Below, one piece after another: positions 19,641-32,540 of a DNA stretch of 64,000 nt (position 1 is its first letter; every line of letters begins with the position of its first letter). This stretch comes from Owenia fusiformis (Eukaryota > Annelida > Polychaeta > Sabellida > Oweniidae). Made by a program: the position numbers and the translations under genes. Where the stretch lies: positions 29,625,564-29,689,563 of the forward strand of contig CAIIXF020000007.1 of the NCBI GenBank assembly GCA_903813345.2, read 5' to 3'. A model generated the notes under the pieces. It saw only the letters and a list, made by a program, of their open reading frames with translations. It did not search any database and was not told the origin of the DNA.

Positions 19641-21960
19641 AAACTTACTAAAGACGAAATTATAAGAACATGCTTAAAGAAAGCTAAATCCAACAGACAT
19701 AAGAAATCAAAGTAGTATGCCTTTCCTGAACAGTACCTGAACAGTACCCTCAACTTATCTTTCTACCATGGTTTTTCCCTGATGATTTAAAATTTGCCAA
19801 AGTGAAATCTATCCATAAAAAAGACAGGATGGACGTTTTTATCGCACCCTAAGGTGCTATATTGTAATCAGTTTGCTTGGCGGTTGGGCGGGCGGGCAGG
19901 CGTCCCGAATAATCTTGTCTATAGGTTTCCAGCCAAACTGTTTGAGGGATTCATTTGAAATTCTCAGGGATGTTTCTACCTATGAAAGTTTAGAAGTGAT
20001 TAGTTATTCGGCATTCTAGGTAAATGTTAAGGCGGCCATTTTGGATTTTCCATCCTAAAATCTTAATGTCTGTCAAAGGCTTGTCTACAGGTTTCCAGCT
20101 AAACCGTTTGAGGGATTCATTTGAAATTCTCAGGGATGTTTCTACCTATGAAAGTCTAGAACTGATTAGTTTTTCGGCATTCTGGGTAAATGTTAAGGCG
20201 GCCATTTTGGATTTTCCGTCCTAAAATCTTGTCTGTCAAGGCTTGTCTACAGGTTTCCAGCCAAACCATTTGAGGGATTCATTTGAAATTCTCAGGGATG
20301 TTTCGACCTATGAAAGTTTAGAACTGATTAGTTTTTCAACATTCTGGATAAATGTTAAGACGGCCATTTTGGATTTTCCATCCTAAAATCTTGTCTGTCA
20401 AGGTTTCAGCCAAACCTTTTGAGGGATTTTCATTTGAAATTTTCAGGGATGTTTCTACCTATAAAAGTTTAGAACTGATTAGTTTTTTGGCGTTCTTGGT
20501 AAATGTTAAGGCGGCCATTTTGGATTTTTGTCCTAAAAGGCTTGTTTCAAAAAATAGAAAAGAATTTCCCATTGAGAGCAATGTTAAATTAAAACATTTT
20601 TTTAGAAATAACTAAATGATCAATCTTTCCAATTTTCACATATTTTAATACATCAGTATATCTTTTACCAGGATTTTTTTCAGGAAAATCTGAATTGTAG
20701 ACAAAAAGCTGATACACTGTGAAGTAATACCTTAAAACGTGTCTCTTGAGGGTTTCATGGATTCATCCTGATATTTTAGAGATGTTTCTATGGAAAGTTT
20801 AGAACTGATTAGTTTTTAGGCAGTCTGGGTAAATGTTAAGGTGGCCATTTTGAATTTTCCATCCCGAAAAGTGTATTCTGTTCAAGGGTGCGATTCTGTT
20901 CACCCTATGGCTTGTTACTCATTATAGACCAATTTCTCTTTTATTTGTATTTTCAAAACTTTATGAAAAATGCATGGCCACTAGAATTGTAGATTTTTTA
21001 GAAAGACAAAATATTCTTTATGCTCATCAATATGGCTTCAAAAAAGATAGCTCTACATTCATGGCAGTCTTAAAATATGTTGAATCTGTAAGAAGGGCAA
21101 TGGAAGATAAGTGATATTGTATTGGGATTATGTGTGACCTATCCAAAGCATTTGATACTTTAAATCACGATATTTCGTTACAAAAATTAGAGCATTATGG
21201 AATTCGATTGGTTCAAAAGTTACCTCTCAAACAGAACACAAGTTGTTGAAATTGACGGTACTTTTTCCTCCATCACTAATTCTTTGTCTTTTGGAGTGCC
21301 TCAAGGAAAATTTTAGGTTCCCTCCTTTTTATTATTATCTATAGCTGAGACTAATATAAAATTTAAATTTTTTTTTATGTTAGTCTCAGTCTATAGTAAT
21401 GATATATATAATAAATAAAGTCCTCTAATGCTGCTGAAATGTTTTTATATGCAGATGATACAAATATATTATTTCTGGTAAAGATCTTGAACAACTTAAC
21501 TTGACCATAAATCATGAACTTTCTATAATAAGTGAATGGTTCAAATGCAACAAGCTTTCTCTTAACCCTTCTAAAACTAATTATCTTGTTTTTAAACCTC
21601 CTCAAAAAGTCATTGATTATGACAAAATTAAAATATCCATGAACAACACTGTCTTGCAAAGGACTGATGTTAGTAATTTTCTTGGAGTTCTTATAGATGA
21701 ATATTTCTCTTGGAAACCTCATATAAGGCATGCTAAAACAAAAATCTCCAAGACTCTTGCAGTAGTTCATAGAGTGAAACATAACTTAGATTTCAAAGCC
21801 CTAAAAACAATATATAATTCCCTCATTCATTCTTATATCAACTACAATATTATAATCTGGGGAAATGTTCCACCTTCATATCTTATGAAAATCCATAGAT
21901 TACAAAAGCAATTTATTAGAATACTTTTTAATAATAATAATTTCATTGGATAAAAAGAAG
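19641..21960 (+). mobile_element. Degenerate non-LTR retrotransposon (CR1/Jockey-type reverse transcriptase), interrupted
   Basis: Reverse-transcriptase motifs appear in order: FPDDLKFAKVKSIHKKD (about 19770-19825), then after a 1-kb interruption THYRPISL...FSKLYEKCM (20915-20975), DLSKAFDTLNHDI (about 21140), FLYADDTNI (about 21445), and CNKLSLNPSKTNYLVF...NFLGVLIDEY (21548-21700). Stops and frameshifts lie between them. The 150-residue frame at 21501-21953 is the thumb and downstream segment. It is a dead copy. Confidence 0.85.
19841..20910. mobile_element. Repeat element with internal ~165-bp tandem repeats, inserted in the LINE
   Basis: It begins ATCGCACCCT and has AGGGTGCGAT near its right end (20885-20894). 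Four to five tandem units of ~150-165 bases carry CAGGTTTCCAGCCAAAC, GGGATGTTTCTACCTATGAA and GCGGCCATTTTGGATTTT. It splits the reverse-transcriptase reading between KKDRMDVF and THYRPISL. There is no gene. Confidence 0.75.
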
Positions 21961-24448
21961 TTATTCATCAGGAGTGATTTGATATGGGGAATATCACAAG
22001 GATGATATCAATATTTTCTGAGGGAACGCAGTGACATGGGGATATATTGATATCATCAGAGGGATATTCCTCATATCATCCAGACAGGTGAATAACGACC
22101 TTACACCATGGTCAAGAGCAACGTCTACTCAAAATCCTCTGTTGAATTATGTACTTTGTGGCATTAATTTTGAAAAAAGGCATAGGCAAATGCTACGTAA
22201 ATCCAGGGCTTTCTACCAATAATGGTATTAACCTGTTAACATTTTTATGCTCTGTGGTCTTATTTTTGAAAAATCAGGTTTTTTAACATGGTAGCCAAGG
22301 AAAACGTATTCTATTCTCAATAAAGGGTGTTCAGATTAGAGAGGTGTTCAGATATACAGACTTTATTGTAGTTCCAAATGTTCCGTGATTCTCATTTATT
22401 AGATTATAAATGGCTGAACTTGAACTAAGGAATTCCTCATTCAGGTGCCAATAAAAAATGCATAACAGAATTAAAACTGGTACATATTTATTTTATTATT
22501 AATATAATGGACAATCATTACATTGAATATTCAGTAAAACCAATTATTCAATCATACAGCTATAACAATGTCAATGTTACATTTGTGTACACACCAATTC
22601 ACACAATTTAAAATTTTGAAATAATTGTTTTACTTAACTTTAGAATGATAGATTAGATTTGTAATGTTAATGGTCAGGTTTGGATATGGTGTTTATCCTT
22701 AGGGAGATACATATATATGACTACAAATGCTGGAGTCTATCTCTTAGTATCATATTGTAACTTCATAGGAGATAAAACCCATATTAAAACTTCATTGCAT
22801 ACTAAACGTTACAACAAACTAAAAAGTAAAATAAAGACAAAAAGAAAAATATGAAGAAAATTTCCATTCTTACTTCTCAAATAATATCTACTTATGCTTT
22901 GAAAAAATATATCACATATATAATTCGGAACATTATAATGATTGGTAATTGATTAGTTTGAATTTTGTTACACGTTGGGTTTTGTGTATTGTTGTCATAT
23001 TGCAACAGCAGAATTTCATTGGTTTTATCTAATCTTTGTCAATAAATTAAATTCCCAGTCTCACGTTTCCCCTTAGTATTATTTAAAAATCAGCAAAATC
23101 TTAAACCACCATAAGAAAAATGGCATTAAAAATAATGCAATTATTCCATAATAAATTAGACCTACACAGAAAGATGCAACCGAATGCTTTATATCATTAG
23201 AAAGTGTGGCCCCTATTCTGCCCTTATTGGAATGATCTTATATTATTCAAGATGCCCATATACAACTTCTCGTTATAGCTGTTTAATTACATCTACACAA
23301 CCCTTGTGCGTCTATTAAATTCACAATTAAAGTTACAATATTTATGTTGTTTTTCAAAAACTACCCATTTCATCTTCTTTGAGTACTGTTTTATTACAAG
23401 TGATAAATTATGCAGTTAAAATGTAATTAAAATCTTTAGAATTTACTATCATGGTCATTTACAAATTAAGCCTGTTGAATATTCTTAGACAAGATTTAGC
23501 AGTATTATTTAGAAATAACTCAGAAAGAAACTCATAATGAATAAATGTATTGTACTAAATATTTCATGATATTAGTTTCTTATATGATTAACTAAAGATA
23601 CAGACATCTTTACTGAAACCTACTTTCAGCTTCTCTCTTTTCTAGTCCCATTGAATTTCAGGAATTGTGAATTTTGATTTTTTAGCTTCAATACAGGACA
23701 CCATTTATGCATGTCATGGGGATCGCCATTTTACACTGTAGAAATATATTACTAAATAAATCCTAAATTGCAGTACTTCATCATTATCTAATTTTGGAAT
23801 ATAAAATCTTAAAAACAATGAGATGCCATTTTATATTATTAAGTAATACGAGATTTGTCCAAATACACAACTGTACATTTTTGCATTGCAACGATACAAT
23901 ATTGTATTAGTAATTTTCTGATACAAGATCTTAAATTTAGATGCTTTTTATTTTTTACTGTAACCTCCGTAGTAGTCATGAATTACTCAAATGCAATGTC
24001 CAAGTTTCTCTCCTAGTACACAATTGCATCGTCAGTGTGCGTAAATATGTTAATGTGCGAGTTATGATGATCTGTTCAATCTGCTCATGTTTCCATACTC
24101 TATAGCAGTTTCACAGTCATTGGGTGCTACATACTTGTATTCTTATATCATACGGGTCCTATTGTCGATTGTTGATTGGTTTTTATACTGAAGTATTGCA
24201 CTCCTTCAATTAAATACACCAACAAGTCTACATTTACACGTTACAATGCACATGGTTGATTTTTACAATGATGCCATCTATATATAATGGAATAAGTTAA
24301 ATTTACATTCATGAAATATATTAATATACACCATATGGTGCTTATCTATCTGTCTATATGATATGAGTACATGTTCCTCAGTAAGTAAATATACATCTTC
24401 GGTTGGTAATTGCGGTGAATGAATTTCCTAAATGTTTAAGTCTTAACA
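21961..24448. other. Intergenic DNA between the LINE and the membrane-protein gene
   Basis: A small GATATCA-rich palindrome lies at about 21970-22090, and a single pogo-like terminus (GAGAGGTGTTCAGATATACAG) near 22338. The rest is AT-rich with no gene; its right part probably holds the 3' UTR of the minus-strand gene, which ends at 24449. Confidence 0.5.
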
Positions 24449-24579
24449 TTATCGAGATTTCTTGTTGCCTCCTCTCCTGGCAGCCTCTTTCTCTTTTCTC
24501 TGTTGTTTCATGGCACGTTTCTCCTCTTTCTGACGCTCTTTCTCTCGTAGACTAGATACCAATTTGTAGAGGAAGAAAC
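24449..24579 (-). CDS. Shared C-terminal exon (basic coiled tail)
   Basis: The acceptor is tttccag at 24586-24580 and the stop TAA is at 24451-24449. After a split codon it encodes FFLYKLVSSLREKERQKEEK and then 22 more residues rich in Lys, Arg and Gln, ending GGNKKSR. The charged heptad-like pattern suggests a helix continuing from the membrane. Confidence 0.85.
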
Positions 24580-27500
24580 CTGGAAACACATAACATATAT
24601 TTAAGTATTTAATATTTTAAGTATTTAATGATTTTAAAGCACAGCTTAATAAACCAAAGAGTTTATACTATAATCATAGAGTAAACCTAGCCCTTTTATC
24701 TTTATCCTTTACTCCAAAGCATATAGAAAACTTGTAAATATTTACTTTTATTGTACTGTACAATGTACAGAATAAAAAATAAGAATGTGCCACTAAACTA
24801 AGATGAGGCTACAGAGTATGTTAGATCTCTAAATATTAATATAGCCTACTAAATAAGCATATCACTTTTGGTTTGACAAAAAAGGACTAAAGCTTAACTA
24901 AGACAGCCAGTGTTAAAACTAAATTAAACTTTTGTAATTCATTAGATAGTTCATACAAATTACAATGTAAATAAAATGATTGAAATCACTCTGTTATCAT
25001 TTTCTGATTTTTCATGATGTAGGCTACCTGAAATAAATTTAATTACCTGAAATAAAGACATAATTAAAAAATAAAGAAAACAAAAACTGTATCTAGTATC
25101 AGGTTAGATAAGGGGTAAATGTAAGAAATAAACCAATAACCCAGAAGCACCAGTTGCAAATCACACCTGATTTTCTCAGTGTACATTCATACACATCAGA
25201 ATCATCTTTTGTTCAACATTCTCACTATGCACACCAAATGAAACTCACTTTAATGAATAACTCACTTAATAAGAAAGCAAGGAAAAGAAAGGCCACCAGA
25301 TTTATGCTGAAGCTGCTCTTCAGCAGCGGCCACTTTCCTCCAGGCCTCTCATGATCTTCAAATGCATATGATTTCATAGTTTCTTCATCATAATCTGGGA
25401 GGCTATCCTCCAGTTTCTTCATCATTTCTTTAATGCTTTTAAGTCCCTCAACTGTATCTTTAATCTGATTCCTGGTTTCCTCTGAGAAGGCATCTTGTTC
25501 GAACACATCATCTTCAAGAACATCTTCAAGATCATCCATTACTGATTTCCCCATGCTATTTTCTTGATACTGTCTCTACCCAGTTTTAGTAATAATGCAT
25601 ATATAGAAATAAAGTTTGATGGTATAGATAAAGCAACAAGCAGTTTTTCTTGACAAGATGAATAGCACATGAGGGATTTTATCAATACTTCTTGAGTCTA
25701 CCAACAAAGAGAGGGGGTCTAAACTATGAGGATGAAGCATTCCATAAATCATCTAAATGTCTCCAATATTCTTTAATAGACACATGCAACTGTGTCTAGA
25801 AAATATTCAGAGAAATATTCCACAAATGCATTATTTCTAGCCCACTTCAAGTTCTTGATGACATCCCCAGAGTAATTAATCACAACATTTTTGTCACATC
25901 ACTATCTGTTGTTGCCTTGGGGAGAGCATTAACAATCAACACAAACGATAAATTATCCATTTTCAATAAGTGAAGGTTTCCATGTCATTTCAACTTTGTA
26001 CATACTCAGAGTATATTATTCCTTTGGATATTGTACCCGTAGATTACCTTTTTTTATTCTTTTTCAACTTTTTCAAGAACTTACGTCATTAGGATCATGT
26101 TATCAAAACCATATTTAGTAATAGTCAATTGTAGTTTTTGTAGATATATGGAAATAATAAAACTCTTAATTATGGATCAAAATGTGAACCAGGTAAGCAT
26201 GTGTACCAAATCATTACCATTTATACATTTTATTTCATTGCCAAGCAATAAATTGTTAAGAAACTTAACTACTGAAACACCACCATATGTTACACCACCA
26301 TGGTTACCTATGACAGCAGCTGGAATGACAATGGCCGTGAAGAATAAGTACATATTATCATAGCCCATCACACCATATGTGGATCGACCGATGGGTGGTG
26401 GTGTGCCCCCAGGGATGCTGCCTCCTGCCTCAGCCTCTTCAGTCATCTCTTTCAACTGATCCATAAGCTTCTGCAATTGTTCATCACTAATATTGGGCAT
26501 ACCATCTGGTAATTCAGCCATGATTTATATGTATATTCAGAAAAATGATTGAATTGTTTAGCAATTTTTATGTTGTTGAAAGCAGATCAAAAGTTGAAGA
26601 AACCTTTCTAGGTCTTAATCAGTATGTACACATTTGATTGTATGCGTGTGATAAAGAACGTGGTTGAATATGAAGTAGCCCTTTTATGACTTGAAATTTA
26701 TCGAAAAATTTAATCCTAATTCCAGTCTTGGGCATTATATGTTTAACTCCTGATAATCCTACATATATTGAATAATTCTAGCATTAAGACAACTCTACCA
26801 AAAATTATGAATATTTTTTATGGCTATCTACATATTTTGTAAAAAACTTGAACCTTTATGCAGGGGACATGGGAAAATGACAGACCTTACCTTAATAACT
26901 TCAGCCACGCACACACTATGATAAGACTGCACTATATAAGTATGTATATGTATACCACTAGCTCATAAACAATGTGTCATCTAATTACATGTTATTAATT
27001 GAACACTTTGAACAGTTAACTTTGAAACTACCCTAGGTTATTCATGAACTAATATCATATGTCATAATTGGTTAATTTTTTTTAATTTTTAATATATACA
27101 TACTAGTATTAGAGCTTGGGCATGTACCTTGAGGCTTTCTTACATTCTTTGATTGATGACATAGGAACTATACATTTGTATTAATGAAATATACCAAAGG
27201 ATAATTTACTACCTGTATAATAGTGATGGGGTTATTCAATATTGAATACTATTTTTCAATCACAAAACTAAAATGAGATCAAAATTTGAAAAATTCATAC
27301 AGAAGTCATAAAATTCATACAAAATAGCCTGCTTCTGGTAAAAATACAACTTAAATGTAATTTCTATAATTAAACACCAGTTTTGAGGTAAATGCAAAGA
27401 TGTCAAGCAATGCATTGTGATGCGATGTCAAGCAATATATTGTAATGCAATTCATAGAGAACTGGAGTCAACCCAAAAATTGAAAAAAAACTGAGTCAAA

Positions 27501-30500
27501 AGTTGATGAAACAAGATACAGAGTGATAAATATCACACTTTTAAGAGCAAAATGGTCAATTTACCCAGCATGCCAAAACCTAATCAGATCTTGGCGCTAG
27601 TCGTCTGCTCTTGCATCGGTAAAAATTTCAAGTTGAACAGATAGGTGATTTTCCTGAAATTTTGAGGATGATATTTGATTTATGTGGCGCCCCTCTGTCC
27701 ATTCACCCATCTGCACAAGACAAAAATATAGCAGCTTGCGATAAAACATGTGACTTTTAATGTCTTTATTTATTGAATGAATTCACTTCCGTCCAAACAG
27801 TTTACTTAAAATTAACACATAGATCTATGACAGACAGGTCCATTTCTTCTTATTAAACATCATACATGTACTTATAAAATATTTTATATTTTCTTCTGTG
27901 AATTACTTAAATAAGTTTAATTCTGTTTTTTTAATGCTTAAAACAGACTGTAATGTAGTGTACACTATTAATTATTTCACTGTATTAGTCTTAAATTTGG
28001 TGCTTCTTAATTTGGCGATTTTGTGTTTTGGAGTCTATTGGCATTTATTAATTTTGGCGATTTTTCAAATATCCCATACATCCTCCCATCCAACCCAATG
28101 ACTCAGATGCGAGTAGGTAGTTACCAGTTTCGTCACCAGGTGGCTGATTCGGGGGAAATAACATGGCAGGGTATTACAAAGTTCCATTAAACTTGAATAT
28201 TCATCAGTTTGAGTGGGTCACTTTTCATATTACCCTGATGTATCTGATAGTTATACAAATTAAAATATGGCCAGTAAAGGAAAACGTTATCTGCCCAACA
28301 CAAGAAAATATATTTCACTTTTTGTGATTTTACAACAAACATTATGGGGTATTTCCCCGACCTAGAAGTCACATTTTCAAAGAAAATTAAATTTTCAAAG
28401 TTGATATAAACTCTTATCAAAACCACATTTCTAGATGTAATTTTACATGTAGATTCGAAATATGACATCAGTTTGACTGAATTTTTAATGACGTAAATCA
28501 AGATTATTTCTACTCGCACCTAGTCTATTCAAAATACTCATTGTTAGTGTTGTTGATGAACGATTTCTTCAATATTGTTGTTTATATTTTCTTCAATATT
28601 TTTTGTTGTTTCTACAAAGGAGTGGTATCGATATAGTGAACTTTTTGAACACGCGTTTCTCTTAAACCAGTCATCAAAACATTCTGAAAATGTTACACAT
28701 CGTCAATTTAATGGTCATCTTTTGGATGGTAACAATATAATTTGAAATATATTAAATATACTCTCTCAATATTGTAATTGTACAAAGGAAAGTTTGGTTG
28801 ATTTTAAAAAAGTATCTTGTTAATGAAATAAAAGGTTGAATTTAATTTTTATCTATTTTGGGGGGTTTTGTTTTAAGTTTTTGCATACTTAAAAATCAAC
28901 CAAAATTTCCTTTATATAACTATAATATTGAGAGGTCTAAGAAAATGTTGTGTATGTTATTTTGTTCCAACAAGGTTCGGAAAGACATTTTATTTCATTC
29001 TCTAGAATTGGTAGAAAAGAACAAAAAACAATTGCACTAAAAAACAAAAAATGTTAACAAAAAACAGTTATTTATAAAAATAAAAATACATAAAATATAT
29101 ATAAATAATTTTTGCATTAAATTGTTGCCAATCGGTCAACATACATAAAAGACCGTGTTTTTTTACAGAATGTTTTCAATAATTGGTTTAAGAGAAAACC
29201 CAGCTATCTTTGTATCCTTCTTATAACCGGAAGTGCACTGATTGAAAAACATGTCATATTAATGGGGATTTTGGTGACAATTTAATTTAGTGATTTTTTT
29301 AACTCGCCAAAATTGGCCAATTTAAAATACTCATCAAATCAAATGGAGTGGATAACATGAAACCATAAACATTGAAAATGACATCACCTGCCATTTATTA
29401 CAGACACCGAATACTAACAACCAAACATTGACCACCGAACACATTTCACAAAAATACTGAAGACTATTTAAAAATATGTCCCCACTTCTGTTGGTGACAT
29501 AATAAAACTACATGTATATGTATCGAGTTACTTGGATTCGTGGAATCCAAGAAACATTTTATCAGACACACAATCAGGATGTCAAATCAACCTGTAACAT
29601 AACTACTTTGGTAATACTTTCTAAATTAATAAGTGGTTCTTGTGTTTCAGTTTCAAAAATAAAGTAATAATAATGTTGAGACAGCAACCACGCAATGATA
29701 ATTTAGTATCATATCAAATTATTGTTATTGTTAGTTTTTTGTTGGTTTTAATATGTCACCACCACGTTTTGTTATACAATAAAAAAATTTCGTTATGTTA
29801 TATGATGTAGTCTCCTTTTTTATATGGAAATTAATCGCACAACATCAGCCATAAAAACAAATGTATTATTTTCTTTACATTGATCCCGTATAGTCAGACA
29901 TCTAACTTGACAAATAATTGATTAGTATACCTATAGAGTCGATACCTATAGGCCCTTAGACAGCTTTTGCTAAGAGGGGCTACTTTTCAAAATAAAGGAC
30001 CCACGGTTCTGTGCGTACACAGTTTGGAACCTTCAGAGGAATATATATCTCGAACTTTAAGAAACTTAGATAGCACAGTTGTGTGACCTAGATTGATGGC
30101 CTTTGACCTTGAAAATTTTACTTATTCAGAGCTCGGTAAGGTCCTTTGTGATTAAGCTGACCAAAATTTACTTCCAAAAATCATTTTGAAAAATCAAATT
30201 TTTTTCCTTTCGAAGGTCACTGAAGGTCAAGTAAAGGTCAAATCCTAAAACTAATGTCAGATTTGAACTCCTGGCAACTTGTAGATGATTTTCAAAAAAA
30301 ATTTGGTCAAAATGAAGCAAGTTGATAAATAGCTTATTTTTACTGTTTTTTGACGTCAAATATCTCAAAAAACGGTAAAAATTTGATGCTGACATATATT
30401 GAGCAATACGTAGGGAATGCTTAAATCTAGTTATGATTTAATTCATTGCAAGAAATGATCAAGTATAAGGCAAACTTTGAGGAACTTGTCAATCAGAAAA

Positions 30501-32116
30501 CCTGCCATTGACTTTATACATGAGAAAGTTTCCTGAAAATGACAAGTCCTACTTTTTGTCAAATTTTATAGAGTAAACACCAAAAAATGTAATTCCAAGA
30601 GCTTTGAAATCTTCAGAGGACATAAGTTGCATATACAGCAACTACTACAATTTATTTGAAAGTTCTACTTCAACAAAGTGTCTATCTAGTATAAATTACA
30701 GAAAATTTGGCGAAATGGCGATGATAGGACCAACGGACGCCTGGTCGATCCCATAGGCTTTTAAAAAATCAGGGGGTTCACATTTGATAATTTTCAAATA
30801 ATTTAAACAGGCCTGATACTTATGCTCAATTATTTTCTATCTTAGTCTGAAGCTATATGAAGATAGGTTGAATTTATCCCTAATCTCAATAGGGACATGC
30901 ATATTATACACTGTGATCTTGGACACCCCTAAACAGGGGGCTAAATCCTGTTTTGCAACTGAATATAACATTTTTCAAAAGAATGCAAGAAATTCACAGA
31001 TTTTCACTAAGCAGCATGCAGTTGCTGGGGACATCAGTAACAAACTTGAGATATGTTGAATGCATTCTAAATCTATCTCTTTTTTATTTGTGAACACAAA
31101 TCTATAATGAAAAACAATGAATGAATAGGAAAATAATGAGGCTAGAAAAGTAAGACTTCAAAATCTGCCTTTAAAACTGGTTCTGATACAATAACTTTTA
31201 AAATACATGTATTACAATAAAAAACTTCTGATATATCTTCCATATATCATTTCAATGTATTGCAAATTAAAAATATTCACATCATACAACTAGAAGCTGA
31301 CAGCCTATAAAAGAAAAACATCTGTTGCAGGTGAAGATAAACATCAACCTACAAATACTATTCTAATAAGCCTATAGAAGATCTAGGGCCTGAACTCCAG
31401 AGTCGGAGCACAGGAAGCTGTATCAAATCTTTTTGGGCCCTTCATGGGGTTCTTTGGGTATCCTTGCTTACAATACAACTTTCCTTCTTAGTAACCTAGC
31501 TCTAACTTTTTAGCTTAGCGTACTGCCACAGTCAGCACCATCTATCCTTTAAAATATACAGTTAAATGGAAATCTGGAAAACTTCAGAAAAAGCTTTTGC
31601 TACTTGTCAGAAAAAGTCAGTTTAACATTTCATAGCGATCTTTATGAGATACAGGGCCCTCGCCAGGCTTTTAGACTGTGGCGCAGCACCACCCTCTATT
31701 TAGCTCCCACCACACCCTACTGGCAAATCATGATTGTTACCACAGTCTAAATTTGACTGAATATACAATAATAGCATGTAAAAAGTAAAATATAACATAA
31801 ATATGTACCTTAAAAAAATATCAACATTTAGTTGTGACCTCTAGATCTTTGAGCCACTCATAAATGACTTGAAAATCATCATAACATTCATGGGGTAGAA
31901 AAATCAACATCATATTTATGGGGGTACGTGTCCAGTACAGTCAGTGGGTGGCAGTAGGCCTGAACCTATGCAAGTGCAGAAAATCATGAAAATTATTCAA
32001 AAATAAATTTAGTAAAACTTACTTATAAGGATGCCTACGATAACTCCAGGGACAATAAAAATTGTATTGTCGATACCCTCTTGTACGGGACCCTTAGGAT
32101 CTGCTAAATCAACCAT
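24449..32116 (-). CDS. Small single-pass membrane protein with three alternative first coding exons
   Basis: The shared last exon is 24449-24579. Alternative first coding exons are 32023-32116, 26308-26521 and 25266-25554. Each starts with ATG, ends with one base of a split codon at a GT donor (GTAAGT, GTAACC, GTGAGT), and joins in frame to GT-TTC-TTC. Predicted products are 74, 114 and 139 residues. Each head is acidic or polar and ends in a hydrophobic half-helix; the shared exon supplies FFLYKLVSSL and a tail dense in Lys, Arg, Glu and Gln that ends KKSR. So the membrane helix is itself split across the junction. By the positive-inside rule the tail should be cytosolic and the head luminal or outside. 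I do not recognise the family. The coding capacity and splicing are read directly; use of all three exons is inferred. Confidence 0.8.
25266..25554 (-). CDS. Alternative first exon C (96 residues)
   Basis: It starts MGKSVMDDLEDVLEDDVFEQ, continues with a predicted helical acidic segment (IKEMMKKLEDSLPDYDEE), and ends SINLVAFLFLAFLL before the GTGAGT donor. It lies only 0.69 kb from the shared exon. Joined product 139 residues. Confidence 0.78.
26308..26521 (-). CDS. Alternative first exon B (71 residues)
   Basis: It starts MAELPDGMPNISDEQLQKLM, has a Gly/Pro-rich linker (GGSIPGGTPPPIG), and ends NMYLFFTAIVIPAAVI before the GTAACC donor. The open frame continues into the intron, so the raw frame is longer than the exon. 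Joined product 114 residues. Confidence 0.78.
26522..32022 (-). other. Long intron of the membrane-protein gene
   Basis: I see no other convincing exon. It contains a palindromic element at 28615-29215 and a decayed repeat at about 29940-30790. That repeat has ends near CCTATAGGCC and CCCATAGGC and a CCAACGGACG segment similar to dispersed invertebrate repeats. Confidence 0.5.
28615..29215. mobile_element. Palindromic element, copy 1 of a two-copy family
   Basis: Its left part (GTGGTATCGATATAGTGAAC, CATTCTGAAAATGTTACACA) and AAAGGAAAGTTTGGTTGATT are found in reverse at 46430-47175. It is also internally palindromic (TTTGGTTGATTTTAAAAAAG against AAAATCAACCAAAATTTCCT). It is non-coding. Confidence 0.7.
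32023..32116 (-). CDS. Alternative first exon A (31 residues)
   Basis: It starts MVDLADPKGPVQEGIDNTIF and ends IVPGVIVGILI before the GTAAGT donor. It is below the size of a normal open-frame search. Joined product 74 residues. Its promoter probably lies between 32117 and the tRNA gene at 32425. Confidence 0.75.
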
Positions 32117-32424
32117 AGTTCGCCCAAATGGGGATATAATCAATGAAATCTGTTAGAAATGTATTTTACCAGAAAGCGGATGTGTGATGATTTTGTCTAA
32201 ATGCAAACTATACACGAAAGTGAGGGAATCATATATAAGAAATCACTATTGTAGTGAGAAATCCTAAGAAGTATGCAAGATCAAGCTCACCGTAAAAATG
32301 AAAAATAATATAATTGAGAAGGTAAAACTAAAATCATAATGAAAAACAAGTTTCAATGTTTAAACGCGGGTAATTTCACTTAGGTATATACTAATCTAAA
32401 TGTTCACTTCTTAGCGTCGTCAAA

Positions 32425-32497
32425 GCCCCTGTGGCCTAATGGATAAGGCATCGGTCTCCTAAACCGGGGATTCTGGGTTCGAGTCCCAGCAGGGGTG
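32425..32497 (+). tRNA. tRNA-Arg (anticodon CCU)
   Basis: The acceptor stem GCCCCTG/CAGGGGT has seven pairs (first G-U). The anticodon stem TCGGT/ACCGG closes the loop CTCCTAA with anticodon CCT at 32458-32460. The T arm is TGGGTTCGAGTCCCA. The A box lies in TGGCCTAATGG and the B box in GGTTCGAGTCC. TTTTT at 32501-32505 is a Pol III terminator. CCA is not encoded, and there is no intron. It looks functional. Confidence 0.96.
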
Positions 32498-32500
32498 ACA

Positions 32501-32505
32501 TTTTT
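32501..32505 (+). terminator. Pol III terminator of the tRNA-Arg gene
   Basis: A run of five T starts four bases after the tRNA 3' end. Confidence 0.8.
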
Positions 32506-32540
32506 GTTCTTTCTTAAAATCTTATATTTTACAGCATATT

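Noticed and set aside
21375-21782. 135-residue minus-strand frame
   Set aside because: It is antisense to the LINE reverse-transcriptase segment, whose plus-strand motifs (YADD, LSLNPSKT) are clear.
25154-25354. 66-residue plus-strand frame
   Set aside because: It overlaps alternative first exon C on the other strand, which has a donor in the right phase and a coherent membrane segment.
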